Of a stretch of 22,281 bases of DNA, positions 7,860 through 15,874 are shown in pieces. The stretch covers positions 1-22,281 of the forward strand of contig JBJKPL010000209.1 in the NCBI GenBank assembly GCA_046706345.1, written 5' to 3'. Positions within the stretch are counted from its first letter, which is position 1, and the number at the start of each line of letters is the position of its first letter. The position numbers were made by a program, and so were the translations under genes. Source of the stretch: Sulfidibacterium sp046706345. Lineage in GTDB: Bacteria > Bacteroidota > Bacteroidia > Bacteroidales > F082. A model generated the notes under the pieces. It searched no databases. It was not told where the DNA came from and was given only the letters and a program-made list of their open reading frames with translations.

Positions 7860-8742
7860 CAGCATTACGATTACTTATTTGTCAAAAGTGTCCTTTGCCA
7901 GCCTGAATGGCACGGATAAAGATGTTGACAATATTAATCCCATCAAAAAGATCACGCTGGATAACGGTACCGAACTGCCTTATGTCTCATCACAGGCTAT
8001 CCGGAGAGCGCTGCGCGACCGCCTGCAGGAAATGGGAAATCCCGTATCCATGGTCTCGCCTGGCGAAGGGAAGAATCCGCCGGTAACGGCAGGAGATCCA
8101 GCCAAATATATTGACGACGACCTTTTCGGATATATGGACGCCAACGCCCGTAGTAAAAGGACTTCCCCCATCCGGGTCGAATCCCTGGTAGCCATCAACA
8201 CCTATAAAGGGGACCTGGATTATGGCACAAATTTTATGGGATTGGAAAAAGGCGGCGAACCGAATATTTACGAAACCGAGATCCATTCAGGGTGGTACCG
8301 GGGAACGATTTTAATTGAGCTCGACAGAATTGCAAAAGGACGGATCGTTGGGGAAAACAAAAAAACAAGATTCGACAATTCCGATTTCGTGGAGAACAAT
8401 GAGATCAAAAAACAACGGGTGATTGCATTTATCGATGCTTTCAGAACGCTGTGGAGTTCAGGAAGGCAGACAAGATTTCTTGCCGATATCTCGCCAAAAT
8501 TTATTGCTGCCGCATACATGAGCGTTAAAAACCCGATATTCCTCGAATCCGTTTCCATAGACCGGTCGGGAAATGTCAACTCCGAAATATTAAAAACCGT
8601 GGTTTCCGATTACCGAAAGTATATTTCTGATTTTGTCTTTGCCAGCCAGAAAGCCTCGTTGGAGACCAATGGGGAGGTGCTTTCACTGGAAGACGGATTT
8701 AATAAAATCGAAAGTTGGGTATCGGATTATTTCGCAAGCTAA
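7849..8742 (+). CDS. cas7: Type I-B Cascade backbone protein Cas7 (Cst2/DevR family)
   Basis: The 297-residue protein starts MKNNSITITYLSKVSFASLNG. The N-terminal block TYLSKVSFASLNGTDKDVDNINPIKKI and the following LPYVSSQAIRRALRDRLQEMG are characteristic of the Cas7/Cst2/DevR family, the RRM-fold subunit that polymerises along the crRNA. The open frame extends upstream to 7786, but the ATG at 7849 restores the family N-terminus and overlaps the cas8 stop by 11 nt. The cas5 ATG follows after a single base, so the three genes form one translationally coupled unit. Confidence 0.94.
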   Translation: MKNNSITITYLSKVSFASLNGTDKDVDNINPIKKITLDNGTELPYVSSQAIRRALRDRLQEMGNPVSMVSPGEGKNPPVTAGDPAKYIDDDLFGYMDANARSKRTSPIRVESLVAINTYKGDLDYGTNFMGLEKGGEPNIYETEIHSGWYRGTILIELDRIAKGRIVGENKKTRFDNSDFVENNEIKKQRVIAFIDAFRTLWSSGRQTRFLADISPKFIAAAYMSVKNPIFLESVSIDRSGNVNSEILKTVVSDYRKYISDFVFASQKASLETNGEVLSLEDGFNKIESWVSDYFAS

Positions 8743-8743
8743 A

Positions 8744-9445
8744 ATGAAATACTGTATCGTTGCGTTAAAATCACAAACGGCTTCCTTTCGGAATCCCGAA
8801 TTTCAGAATTTCCATAAAACGCTTCCTCTGGCTCCGCCCACCACGCTTGTAGGGATTGCTGGTGCCGCCATGGGAAAAAGTCCCCAGGAGGCTCAGACCT
8901 TTTTTGAAAGTTCGGATTTCGAGATGGGGTCCTATTGCAAAAACAAGGGAATCACAAAAGACCTATGGAAATATAATGATTTCGATCAGGGAAGTATCAT
9001 CCTGAAAGAGATCCTGTTTCAAAACGATGCCATTTTAGTCTATGGCTGTCAGGATGAGGCAAAGATCGAAACGCTGATCACTGCCTTTAAGAACCCTGTT
9101 TATTGCCTCACGTTAGGGAATAGCGATGCGCTCGCAAAAGTTGTCGAGGTTAAAAAAGAAACCCATCCTGTTCATCATGATAAAATAGCTCATTGTCTCG
9201 TAGAGGGCAATGTCATCGAAGAAGTACTTTCGAACCGGGACCAGAACATCGACTTCGCCATCTATACCACCAGCGACCCCATTGCAATCGACCTCCCGAC
9301 GAGATTTTGTTATACCGACAGCTATGGGCTGAGAACGGTTTGTAAACGAAAACAATTCTCTCTGATCACTTCGGAAATGAAATTAAATTCAAAGAAAAAG
9401 GGCATTCTTTACAAAGATCTTTTTATCCCATTGTTTCCATATTAA
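8744..9445 (+). CDS. cas5: Type I-B Cascade subunit Cas5
   Basis: The 233-residue protein starts MKYCIVALKSQTASFRNPEF. The N-terminal RAMP strand, then PLAPPTTLVGIAGAAMG, fits the Cas5 signature in which a Pro-rich turn precedes a T-x-x-G helix. Cas5 holds the 5' handle of the crRNA at the base of Cascade. The ORF is open upstream to 8633, but only the ATG at 8744 gives the family N-terminus, one base after the cas7 stop. In ordinary type I-B loci cas3 comes next; here 220 bp without a recognisable gene follows. Confidence 0.9.
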   Translation: MKYCIVALKSQTASFRNPEFQNFHKTLPLAPPTTLVGIAGAAMGKSPQEAQTFFESSDFEMGSYCKNKGITKDLWKYNDFDQGSIILKEILFQNDAILVYGCQDEAKIETLITAFKNPVYCLTLGNSDALAKVVEVKKETHPVHHDKIAHCLVEGNVIEEVLSNRDQNIDFAIYTTSDPIAIDLPTRFCYTDSYGLRTVCKRKQFSLITSEMKLNSKKKGILYKDLFIPLFPY

Positions 9446-9665
9446 AACAAAAAAGAAATCTTTTAAAACCAGCCCATGTTTCAGAAGCAGAAAATATCGT
9501 TTCTAAAAAGTCCCGCACTCCAGAACCGGATTCCATAATCGAGAAATTCTCATGATTTCGCATTTCAATGCAAAAAATGATTGCGGGAAAAGGCTCCGGC
9601 GTAGCAAAACGGCCACTTAAATATAATCAGCAGAATCTTGCCTAATCAATACCCGAACAGTCCAC
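9446..9665 (+). other. Non-coding gap between cas5 and cas6, where cas3 would normally lie
   Basis: All three plus frames are closed repeatedly, and the longest candidate reading (ATG at 9552) is 22 codons. I see no HD, Walker or helicase motif of Cas3. There is no clear ribosome binding site for cas6. Confidence 0.6.
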
Positions 9666-10340
9666 ATGCACCTCAACCAAACCATCATCCGGTTCCCTGA
9701 ATTAAAGCTTAAATCCCGCGATGCACAAAAGCTGAGGGGGTATTTCGGAACAATTTTCAGAGAATACTCTCTTCTGCTGCACAACCATTTTGAGGATGGC
9801 ACCAGCCGCTATGCTTATCCATTGGTACAATACAAAGTCATTGGGCAGGTACCGTTGCTGGTGGGTTTTATGGAGGGAGCCCGGCTGCTCCAGGATCTTT
9901 TTCTGAAAATTAAAGAAATCGATATTGGCGGAAGACTATATAAAATCACCTCGAAAAACATCGACCATCAGGGTTTTGAACTGATCCATTTTGAAAGTCT
10001 TATGGAATACCGGTTCGAAACGTTGTGGATGGCTCTGAACCAAAAAAACTTCAGTACGTATTCCGAATTCCAGACCGAAAATGCGAAAGTGGAATTCCTG
10101 AAGCGGCAGCTCCGGAACAACATCCTAAGTTTTTATAAAGGGATCGGCTTTTACACCCCGAACCGGGTGATGGTAACCGGGAGTTATGTTTCAAAATTCA
10201 CCAGTTTCAAGGGAAACCAAATGTTGGCATTCAGCGGAAAATTCGTTACCAATGCCATTTTGCCGGATTATGTGGGCATCGGGAAAGCCGTGAGTCGCGG
10301 ATTTGGAACCGTAATCAAAACCAGTAAAAACGAAGCATGA
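9666..10340 (+). CDS. cas6: CRISPR pre-crRNA endoribonuclease Cas6
   Basis: The 224-residue protein has the Cas6 hallmarks. The N-terminal segment LLLHNHFEDG (residues 36-45) supplies His39/His41 as candidate catalytic residues. It is followed by RYAYPLVQYKVIG, typical of Bacteroidota Cas6. The C-terminal glycine-rich loop GIGKAVSRGFG (residues 204-214) fits the G-x-G...G-x-G RNA-binding motif. Cas6 cuts each repeat to leave an 8-nt 5' handle, here expected to be ATTGAAAC. The gene lies between the effector genes and the array, not at the head of the operon as in many I-B loci. No key residue is visibly missing. Confidence 0.87.
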   Translation: MHLNQTIIRFPELKLKSRDAQKLRGYFGTIFREYSLLLHNHFEDGTSRYAYPLVQYKVIGQVPLLVGFMEGARLLQDLFLKIKEIDIGGRLYKITSKNIDHQGFELIHFESLMEYRFETLWMALNQKNFSTYSEFQTENAKVEFLKRQLRNNILSFYKGIGFYTPNRVMVTGSYVSKFTSFKGNQMLAFSGKFVTNAILPDYVGIGKAVSRGFGTVIKTSKNEA

Positions 10341-10667
10341 ATCCGTTGTAAAAACTTTAAGCCCCGCTTTTTTAAGCAACGGGCCAGAAACACCGGTAAG
10401 CATCCCACTTCACTGCCGAAGGAAAAGAAACAGTGAAGAAAACGGTCCGGGGCTTTCTGTAAAAACCCAGCGAACGCATGAACGAATACGGCAACCGGTT
10501 TGAAAAAAATACTAAATTGCAATCACAAAAACCGATGCCCTCTGCAAAACGAATTTTCAGCATTTTGTAAATATAAAACCCGTTCTTTGAAGTAGTTATT
10601 ACAAAAACCAACTTTTCGGGGTGATTGTATCGCGAATCCCGCTCTTCCTGTATCGGGCGTCCGGACG
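10341..10667 (+). other. CRISPR leader region with potential RNA structure
   Basis: This 327-bp stretch has no gene. Inverted repeats are CCGTTG (10343-10348) with CAACGG (10377-10382); CTTCACTG (10408-10415) with CAGTGAAG (10431-10438, 15-nt loop); and AAGCCCCG (10359-10366) with CGGGGCTT (10448-10455), enclosing the previous one. AT-rich sequence follows at 10500-10605. A possible vestigial repeat occupies about 10595-10631. Confidence 0.45.
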
Positions 10668-10916
10668 GTTTTAAACCAACCTCCAGCAAAACAAGGATTG
10701 AAACTTAACGAAATTTGTGCATACTTTTTCCACCTTTCATCGAAAACAACTTCCAGCAAAACAAGGATTGAAATACTATTCAGCCGGAAATCAAACAGGC
10801 GACATCATGGTTTTTATGTATCCAACAAAACAAGGATTGAAACCTCATGATGATCATAATTTAATCAACCATTTCAGTTTTTCGAAACGGTCTTCCAAAA
10901 AAACAAGGATGATCTT
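10668..10916 (+). CRISPR. Short, degenerate type I-B CRISPR array (three clear repeats plus one decayed)
   Basis: A 37-bp repeat at 10668-10704 ends with the core CCAGCAAAACAAGGATTGAA plus AC. The second (10738-10774) keeps the core but its first five bases differ and it ends ATTGAAAT. The third (10810-10843) has CCAACAAAAC instead of CCAGCAAAAC and about 3 bp missing near its 5' side. The fourth (about 10880-10916) keeps only TTCCAAAAAAACAAGGAT and has lost the ATTGAAAC end. Repeat 3' ends fall at 10704, 10774, 10843 and about 10916, periods of 70, 69 and 73. Spacers are about 33, 32-35 and 36 nt. The orientation agrees with cas6, with the ATTGAAAC handle at the 3' end of each repeat. Confidence 0.88.
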
Positions 10917-11051
10917 TCCGGTTACTTTTTCTCCACTTCTTCCTTCGCGGCTTCCCGGAAAACTTTTTTTCAAGCGATAGTTCATTATTTTTGGGAACCG
11001 GAATCCATTTGAACAAATTGAATCATTGTAGCACTTTTTAACTCCATCCCT

Positions 11052-11924
11052 ATGTTTTCGAATCAAGAAATTGCGACCTATTACAACCACACTTTAATGC
11101 ATTACAAGGTGGGTTGGCAACTGAATAAAAGCAAGGGTTTACACCTGGGGCTCTGGGATCACAACACAAAAAATCTGCATGAAGCCATTCAGAATGCCAA
11201 CGAAAAAATCGCAGGATTCCTTAACGGCACAAGCCATGCAAGGGTTCTGGACGCCGGTTGCGGGGTGGGAGGCACGGCCATGTACCTGGCACAGAAATCT
11301 GATTGTCAGGCAGAAGGAGTCACATTAAGCCAGATGCAGATCAACCAGGGAAGCGATTATATCCGCAAAGCCGGATTAGAAAGTCGGGTGAGGTTATCCT
11401 TGCAGGATTACACAGCCACTTCATTTCCCGAAGCCCGTTTCGATCTGGTTTATGCTGTGGAGAGTATTTGTAATGCTCCCGAAAAAAGTGCCGTTTACAA
11501 AGAGGCTTTTCGCGTGCTGAAACCCGGCGGGAAACTCGTAATCCTGGATTATTTCCTCTCTGAAAAAGGAAAAAAACCTGAAAACCGAAAACCATTGGAA
11601 TGGTGGTGGAACCGCTGGGCCATCAGCGGATTGGATGACGTTCCGGAAACGGCCGGAAAACTGGAACAGGAAGGGTTCCGGTCTGTTCAAGCTGAAAACT
11701 TTACGGATCAGATCAGGAAATCCATTCGGCATATGTACCGGATGTCTTTCTGGGGACTTATCACCATACCCCTGTACTTCCTTTTTTACCCCACCAAATA
11801 TCAATTTTCACGGCGCCATCCCGAATCAGGATGGGCGCTGTACCGTTGTTACCGGAAAGATTTGATCCGCTATTATTGCTTCAGTGCCATGAAACCCGAG
11901 AATCCTCAGCAAGCAACCACTTAG
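11052..11924 (+). CDS. SAM-dependent methyltransferase with a hydrophobic C-terminal segment
   Basis: The 290-residue protein carries motif I VLDAGCGVGG (residues 65-74), then AEGVTLSQMQINQG (residues 87-100), which resembles the cyclopropane-fatty-acid-synthase / sterol-tocopherol methyltransferase group, and FRVLKPGGKLVILDYFLS (residues 153-170). A Trp-rich stretch EWWWNRWAISGLDDVP (residues 183-198) and a hydrophobic FWGLITIPLYFLFYP (residues 233-247) suggest a lipid-like or membrane-bound substrate. The substrate itself cannot be assigned. It starts 135 bp after the array with no clear Shine-Dalgarno and converges with the GldM-like gene. It has no known role in CRISPR. Confidence 0.85.
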   Translation: MFSNQEIATYYNHTLMHYKVGWQLNKSKGLHLGLWDHNTKNLHEAIQNANEKIAGFLNGTSHARVLDAGCGVGGTAMYLAQKSDCQAEGVTLSQMQINQGSDYIRKAGLESRVRLSLQDYTATSFPEARFDLVYAVESICNAPEKSAVYKEAFRVLKPGGKLVILDYFLSEKGKKPENRKPLEWWWNRWAISGLDDVPETAGKLEQEGFRSVQAENFTDQIRKSIRHMYRMSFWGLITIPLYFLFYPTKYQFSRRHPESGWALYRCYRKDLIRYYCFSAMKPENPQQATT

Positions 11925-11937
11925 GGAAGCGTTCTGC

Positions 11938-11958
11938 CCCTTCCGGCCGAAGGAAGGG
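11938..11958. terminator. Hairpin shared by two convergent genes
   Basis: CCCTTCC (11938-11944) pairs with GGAAGGG (11952-11958) around a 7-nt loop. It fills the 35-bp gap between the methyltransferase stop and the GldM-like stop. Neither side has a strong T-run, so termination is likely but not certain. Confidence 0.4.
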
Positions 11959-11959
11959 A

Positions 11960-13570
11960 TTATTCAATCGTCAGCGTGAAGGGTGCCAGTTTCCGGGTAC
12001 CCCCATTGGGATCCAAGACCTTAATATCCTCAAAGATAAGGTTTTGACCCGGATTGGTCCTTTTGATCTGATCTCTCATTTCCTGAGTCAGGAAAGGGCT
12101 GTTGGATTGAAAATGGTCATTGTGAAATCCCCGGGGGATGGTCAGGGTAAAAGAGCGGATGGAAAATGTCTCGTCAAAGTCGACATTGTCGGGCATCTGC
12201 AAGGTGAGGGCGCCGGCAGCCAGCAAGATCTTACTGTCGATCCCCCCGGAACTTCTTCCGGCAATCGTTGCATAAGGACTGGGAAGGTTTTTTATCCTGA
12301 ACATTTGCGAACCCAACTGGCGTTTTTCACCGTTAACCTTGCCAAAAACCTGAACAAGCGCCATTTTTTTCCCGGGCGGAACCGTGACAAACCAGCTATT
12401 TCCATCCGGATTTTTTTGTATGGATCCACAGGAAATAGTCACGGAAAGTTCCGGGGTTGGAATCCCCGAAACGGAAATGGAAACCGGGTTGCGGATGCCT
12501 GTAAAAAAAACGTTCATCTTGGTTGCCGAAATGGTCAACCAGGGTTGGTAAACGATGAAGGTTCCCTTGAAATGATAATCGGTGGTCTGCCCATTGGCAG
12601 TCCTTGCTTTCACAAAGCCGGCAAAAAGATTCTTCCCGGTCTTCCTGGCCGGAATATGGAGGATCACATGTCCCGGTTTACAATTCAGGACCGTTGCCTG
12701 TTTGATCTTTTCCACCGGAAGATAATCCACTCCCTGCATGAAATAAACCTTCAGATTTTCATTTTTGTTCCCGATCGGGACCAGCACCTGCGCCTTAAAC
12801 TCATCCCCCAGGATCACAAAGTTGCTTTCAGGGATAACCCCGGTCTGGATTTTTTGATACGGGACCCTTCCCTTGCCTTGGGATTTATCGAAAGAATTCA
12901 TGACCTCATAGGCTGCATTATATACTGCAGACCGAAACGTGTTCAACAGCGTAATATCCGCCATAAGACTTGTATGGTAGAAAAAATGATGCTGCCAGGT
13001 CTGGGTGCGGCCCTGCACATCAAAATACGGTCCCCGGGTGGAAAGCAGTGAATCAACCGCTTTCATAACGGATGGATCTGACAGCACTGCCAACTGATTC
13101 CTGAAATCATCCATTTTGGCTTTCAATGCGGTCGCGGCGCCCGAGCTGTCATCATCCCGATTTCCAAGAAAAAACCGGGTTGGAATTTTAAAATCGTTGC
13201 GGCTTTTTAGCTTTCCGGGCGGGATCATCCTGGCCGAATCCAGCGGAACCTTTTCGGTTTGGGCGATCACCTGATTTTTCAATTCCTCCAGAAAGCTCAG
13301 AAGATCGCCGGAAAGCTTCCGCGCTTGTGTTGCCTTTTCCCAGTTAAGATTTCCCTTCCGGGAATGTGATTCCTGCTCATTCGCAATGCGATTGTATTTA
13401 TCCTGAAGTCGTTGAGCCAAACTTTTATTGGCCAGGACAATGTTGTCATTGATAACGACAAAAGCATCGGGCATTTTTCCGGACCCACTGGGGATCAAAA
13501 AGATATAAAGAATTACGTATACCGAAAAGAGAATCGGTACACCGATTTTCAATAAGGGATTGCCTTTCAT
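11960..13570 (-). CDS. GldM paralog with a divergent N-terminal membrane segment
   Basis: The 536-residue protein aligns with the neighbouring GldM over nearly its full length: DAFVVINDNI (residues 35-44), the QTWQHHFFYHTSLMADITLLN block in the first periplasmic region, the NPVSISVSGIP beta domain, and a common C-terminus RKLAPFTLTIE. GldM/PorM spans the inner membrane once and projects stacked periplasmic domains that transmit motor movement to the T9SS and gliding machinery. The N-terminus here is MKGNPLLKIGVPILFSVYVI followed by LYIFLIPSGSG, one hydrophobic helix without the RQKMI...ALLALNVSK signature of GldM. It is the last gene of the minus-strand cluster, 150 bp after gldM. A tandem duplication followed by divergence is the simplest origin. 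Confidence 0.83.
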   Translation of the reverse strand: MKGNPLLKIGVPILFSVYVILYIFLIPSGSGKMPDAFVVINDNIVLANKSLAQRLQDKYNRIANEQESHSRKGNLNWEKATQARKLSGDLLSFLEELKNQVIAQTEKVPLDSARMIPPGKLKSRNDFKIPTRFFLGNRDDDSSGAATALKAKMDDFRNQLAVLSDPSVMKAVDSLLSTRGPYFDVQGRTQTWQHHFFYHTSLMADITLLNTFRSAVYNAAYEVMNSFDKSQGKGRVPYQKIQTGVIPESNFVILGDEFKAQVLVPIGNKNENLKVYFMQGVDYLPVEKIKQATVLNCKPGHVILHIPARKTGKNLFAGFVKARTANGQTTDYHFKGTFIVYQPWLTISATKMNVFFTGIRNPVSISVSGIPTPELSVTISCGSIQKNPDGNSWFVTVPPGKKMALVQVFGKVNGEKRQLGSQMFRIKNLPSPYATIAGRSSGGIDSKILLAAGALTLQMPDNVDFDETFSIRSFTLTIPRGFHNDHFQSNSPFLTQEMRDQIKRTNPGQNLIFEDIKVLDPNGGTRKLAPFTLTIE

Positions 13571-13720
13571 AAAATCAAGGTTTGGTTTTATGAAGGTAAA
13601 AATACAAAATCCTTCTTATTCAGCCATTTATCCGTAAAAAATAAATCCGTTCACGATAAGCCGCGCCACGCGCCAATCCCGGCCTCACCGGGCAGCAAAT
13701 ATTCGGTAAAAAATGATTAT

Positions 13721-15328
13721 TTATTCGATCGTCAGAATGATAGGAGCCAGTTTCCGGGTGATGCCGTTGGGGTCGCTGGCCATGATATTCTCAAAAATGA
13801 TGTTCTGACCCCGGTTGGTCCGTTGGATCTGATCTCTCATTTCCCCGGTCAGATAGGCATTGCCGGAGTTGTAGTGGAATACCTGCCAGCCTCGTTGCAA
13901 CGTCATGGTGAAAGAGGTAATGGAAAAAGACTGATCGAAATCAAAGTCGTCGGGCATCTGGGGTGCCAGGGCGCCGGCCGCCAGCATGATCTGCGCGGTG
14001 ATACCCCCGGAATTCCTGCCGCCAATGGTCGCCACCGGGGTCGGCAGTTTTTTGACCCGGAAGAGTTTGGACCCAAGCTGTCTTTTCTCCCCGTTGATGT
14101 CTGCAAAAACCTTGATAAGGGCCAGTTTATTGCCCGGAGGGATATTTACAACCCAGTCAGTGGAGTTGGGAACCCGTTGGATGGTACCGCAGGATATAAC
14201 CGGCATCAGATTTTCCGCGGGAATTCCTGAAATGGCAATGGAAACCGGGTTGCTGACGCCGATGTAAAAGATATTCATTTTTTTCGCTGAAACTGTCAGC
14301 AGGGGCTTGGAAACCACATACTCGCCATGGAAAGGAAAATCGTTGATTTCCCCATTGGCCATCCGCTCCCTCACAAAACCGGCGTATTGGTTGACGCCCA
14401 GTTTTTCTGCCGGGAAGTTGATCATGATCCGGCCGGGGCTTACCCCCAACAGGGTAGCGTCTTTGGCCGAATCCGGCGCCAGATAATCTACCCCGCGTTT
14501 CAGGTAGACACTGGGACTCTGGGTGGTATCATAGGCTGCCACGATCACCTGAGCCTGATAATCGTCACCCTGGAAAACAAAATTGCTCTTCGGCAGGATC
14601 TTCGCTTCAATCTTATCAAATTTAAAGTTTCCCTTTCCGATGGATTTATACAAGTAATCGACAATTTCATATTCCGCATTGTAGACATCCGACTGGAATT
14701 TGTTCAAAATGGTAATATCGGCGGCCAGGATGGTATGATAGAAATAATGCAACTGCCAGTTTTGTTTTTGTCCGTCGGCATTGAAATAAGGACCGGTCGT
14801 TGCAAGATTGGAATTGATGTCCTTGAATTCGGCCTGGTCCACCAGGGCCAGCAAATTTTTTCGGAAATCATCCAGTTTGTTTTTCAGCTTGATGGCCATC
14901 CCGGACTGTCCGTCGTCGGTATTACCCAGAAAGTAGTTGGTGGGGGTTTCATAATCATCTTTGCTGTTGAGAAGACGCAGGGGTGTTATTCTGGCGGAAT
15001 CCATAGAAATGTGCTCGGTTTTTGCAACCACCTGATTCTTCACCTGCTGGATATAATTCACCAGATCCTGGGAAAGCATCCGGGCCTGCTTGGCCTTATC
15101 CCAGTAAGGTTTCACCTTCCCGGGGTTGAATTCGTAATTCTTTTCAAATCCGCTGTACATATCCTCCAGCCGTTGGGAAAGATTCTTATTGGTTACTTCT
15201 ATACTTTTGTTGACAACCACAAAAGCATCCAACACCTGCTTGGAAACATTCAACGCCAGCAAGGCATACAAGACAAGATACATCATGGAGATCATTTTCT
15301 GCCTTGTGGTTTCTTTATATCCAGCCAT
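13721..15328 (-). CDS. gldM: GldM/PorM-type T9SS and gliding motor protein
   Basis: The 535-residue protein starts MAGYKETTRQKMISMMYLVL, then YALLALNVSKQVLDAF, the classical GldM N-terminus with its single transmembrane helix and an Arg at position 9. The periplasmic region follows (about residues 40-535), with repeated beta domains, for example NPVSIAISGIP and the C-terminal RKLAPIILTIE. In known systems GldM pairs with GldL in the membrane and contacts GldK/GldN in the periplasm. None of gldL, gldK or gldN lies in this window. Instead the gene follows usher- and subunit-like genes, 30 bp after a small secreted protein gene. Whether it serves the general T9SS or only this locus cannot be told from sequence. 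Confidence 0.92.
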   Translation of the reverse strand: MAGYKETTRQKMISMMYLVLYALLALNVSKQVLDAFVVVNKSIEVTNKNLSQRLEDMYSGFEKNYEFNPGKVKPYWDKAKQARMLSQDLVNYIQQVKNQVVAKTEHISMDSARITPLRLLNSKDDYETPTNYFLGNTDDGQSGMAIKLKNKLDDFRKNLLALVDQAEFKDINSNLATTGPYFNADGQKQNWQLHYFYHTILAADITILNKFQSDVYNAEYEIVDYLYKSIGKGNFKFDKIEAKILPKSNFVFQGDDYQAQVIVAAYDTTQSPSVYLKRGVDYLAPDSAKDATLLGVSPGRIMINFPAEKLGVNQYAGFVRERMANGEINDFPFHGEYVVSKPLLTVSAKKMNIFYIGVSNPVSIAISGIPAENLMPVISCGTIQRVPNSTDWVVNIPPGNKLALIKVFADINGEKRQLGSKLFRVKKLPTPVATIGGRNSGGITAQIMLAAGALAPQMPDDFDFDQSFSITSFTMTLQRGWQVFHYNSGNAYLTGEMRDQIQRTNRGQNIIFENIMASDPNGITRKLAPIILTIE

Positions 15329-15358
15329 ACATTCTAATCATTTTTTACATTGAAAATT

Positions 15359-15853
15359 TTATTGAACAAGCGTATATACGATGCTAACCCGGTATGAAAC
15401 CGTATCCTGTGGTGACAGGAATGGCGCCGAGAATTTCAGCACCATCGGGTGCCCCATCCCCGACTCGGAGCCCGTAAAACTTGTTGTGATATTATCGATG
15501 AGCACGCGGGCCGCGCGGCCTACTTCCTTCAACCCGGTGGGCGTACCTACATTTCCTTTACTGATTCCGCGATAGGGGCCTGCTTCCACCGAAAGTCCCA
15601 GCCCTTTCGGCGCACGAACGGGAACCATTTGAACTGTTACGGAAAAAGCCGCCGGTTCGTACTGATCCACCAGGGTGGTATAATTGATCCATTGCGAAAA
15701 CTGAAAAGAGGCAGTTCCCGTTTGTCCGGTAAAGTTATCCGGATTTAAATCCATGTAATGCGGGATCCTATTGCTCACGGAGAAACTGTTTTGCGCCACC
15801 ATCCCCTTACCAATCAAAAGCAGAAATAATATGCCATACCACCTTTTTCGCAT
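15359..15853 (-). CDS. Small secreted protein, probable divergent member of the fibre-subunit family
   Basis: The 164-residue protein has a signal peptide (MRKRWYGILFLLLIGKGMVA|QNSF). The mature part looks all-beta. It shares the pattern of the three subunit paralogs further right: a Y-x-x-L/I-V segment (WINYTTLV here), a V-P...G-L-x-V turn, a G-x-x-G...G-T-P stretch, an A-x-x-L...I...F-T-G segment, and a C-terminal alternating strand (SYRVSIVYTLVQ). It lacks the CYTG motif found in the paralogs. It lies 21 bp after the usher-like frame and 30 bp before gldM, so it belongs to the same operon. A minor or tip subunit is a reasonable inference; no named family is recognised. Confidence 0.75.
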   Translation of the reverse strand: MRKRWYGILFLLLIGKGMVAQNSFSVSNRIPHYMDLNPDNFTGQTGTASFQFSQWINYTTLVDQYEPAAFSVTVQMVPVRAPKGLGLSVEAGPYRGISKGNVGTPTGLKEVGRAARVLIDNITTSFTGSESGMGHPMVLKFSAPFLSPQDTVSYRVSIVYTLVQ

Positions 15854-15874
15854 GTTTCAGATCATTGTTATCGT

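Noticed and set aside
9552..9620. A 22-codon reading MISHFNAKND... as a remnant of cas3
   Set aside because: It is too short, has no HD or helicase motif, and the resemblance is not better than chance.
10705..10879. Spacers targeting genes inside this window
   Set aside because: By eye only matches of about 10 bases were found (for example GGAAATCAAA near 16349), which is expected by chance.
6051..10916. A CRISPR-associated transposon (type I-B CAST)
   Set aside because: No tnsA, tnsB, tnsC or tniQ gene and no transposon ends are visible, and the flanking genes are housekeeping-like.
11831..13051. A 406-codon open frame on the plus strand
   Set aside because: It lies antisense to the GldM-like gene, its product has no recognisable pattern, and the opposite frame encodes a clear GldM paralog.
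14327..15337. A 336-codon open frame on the plus strand
   Set aside because: It is the antisense shadow of gldM, with no domain-like pattern and no start signal.
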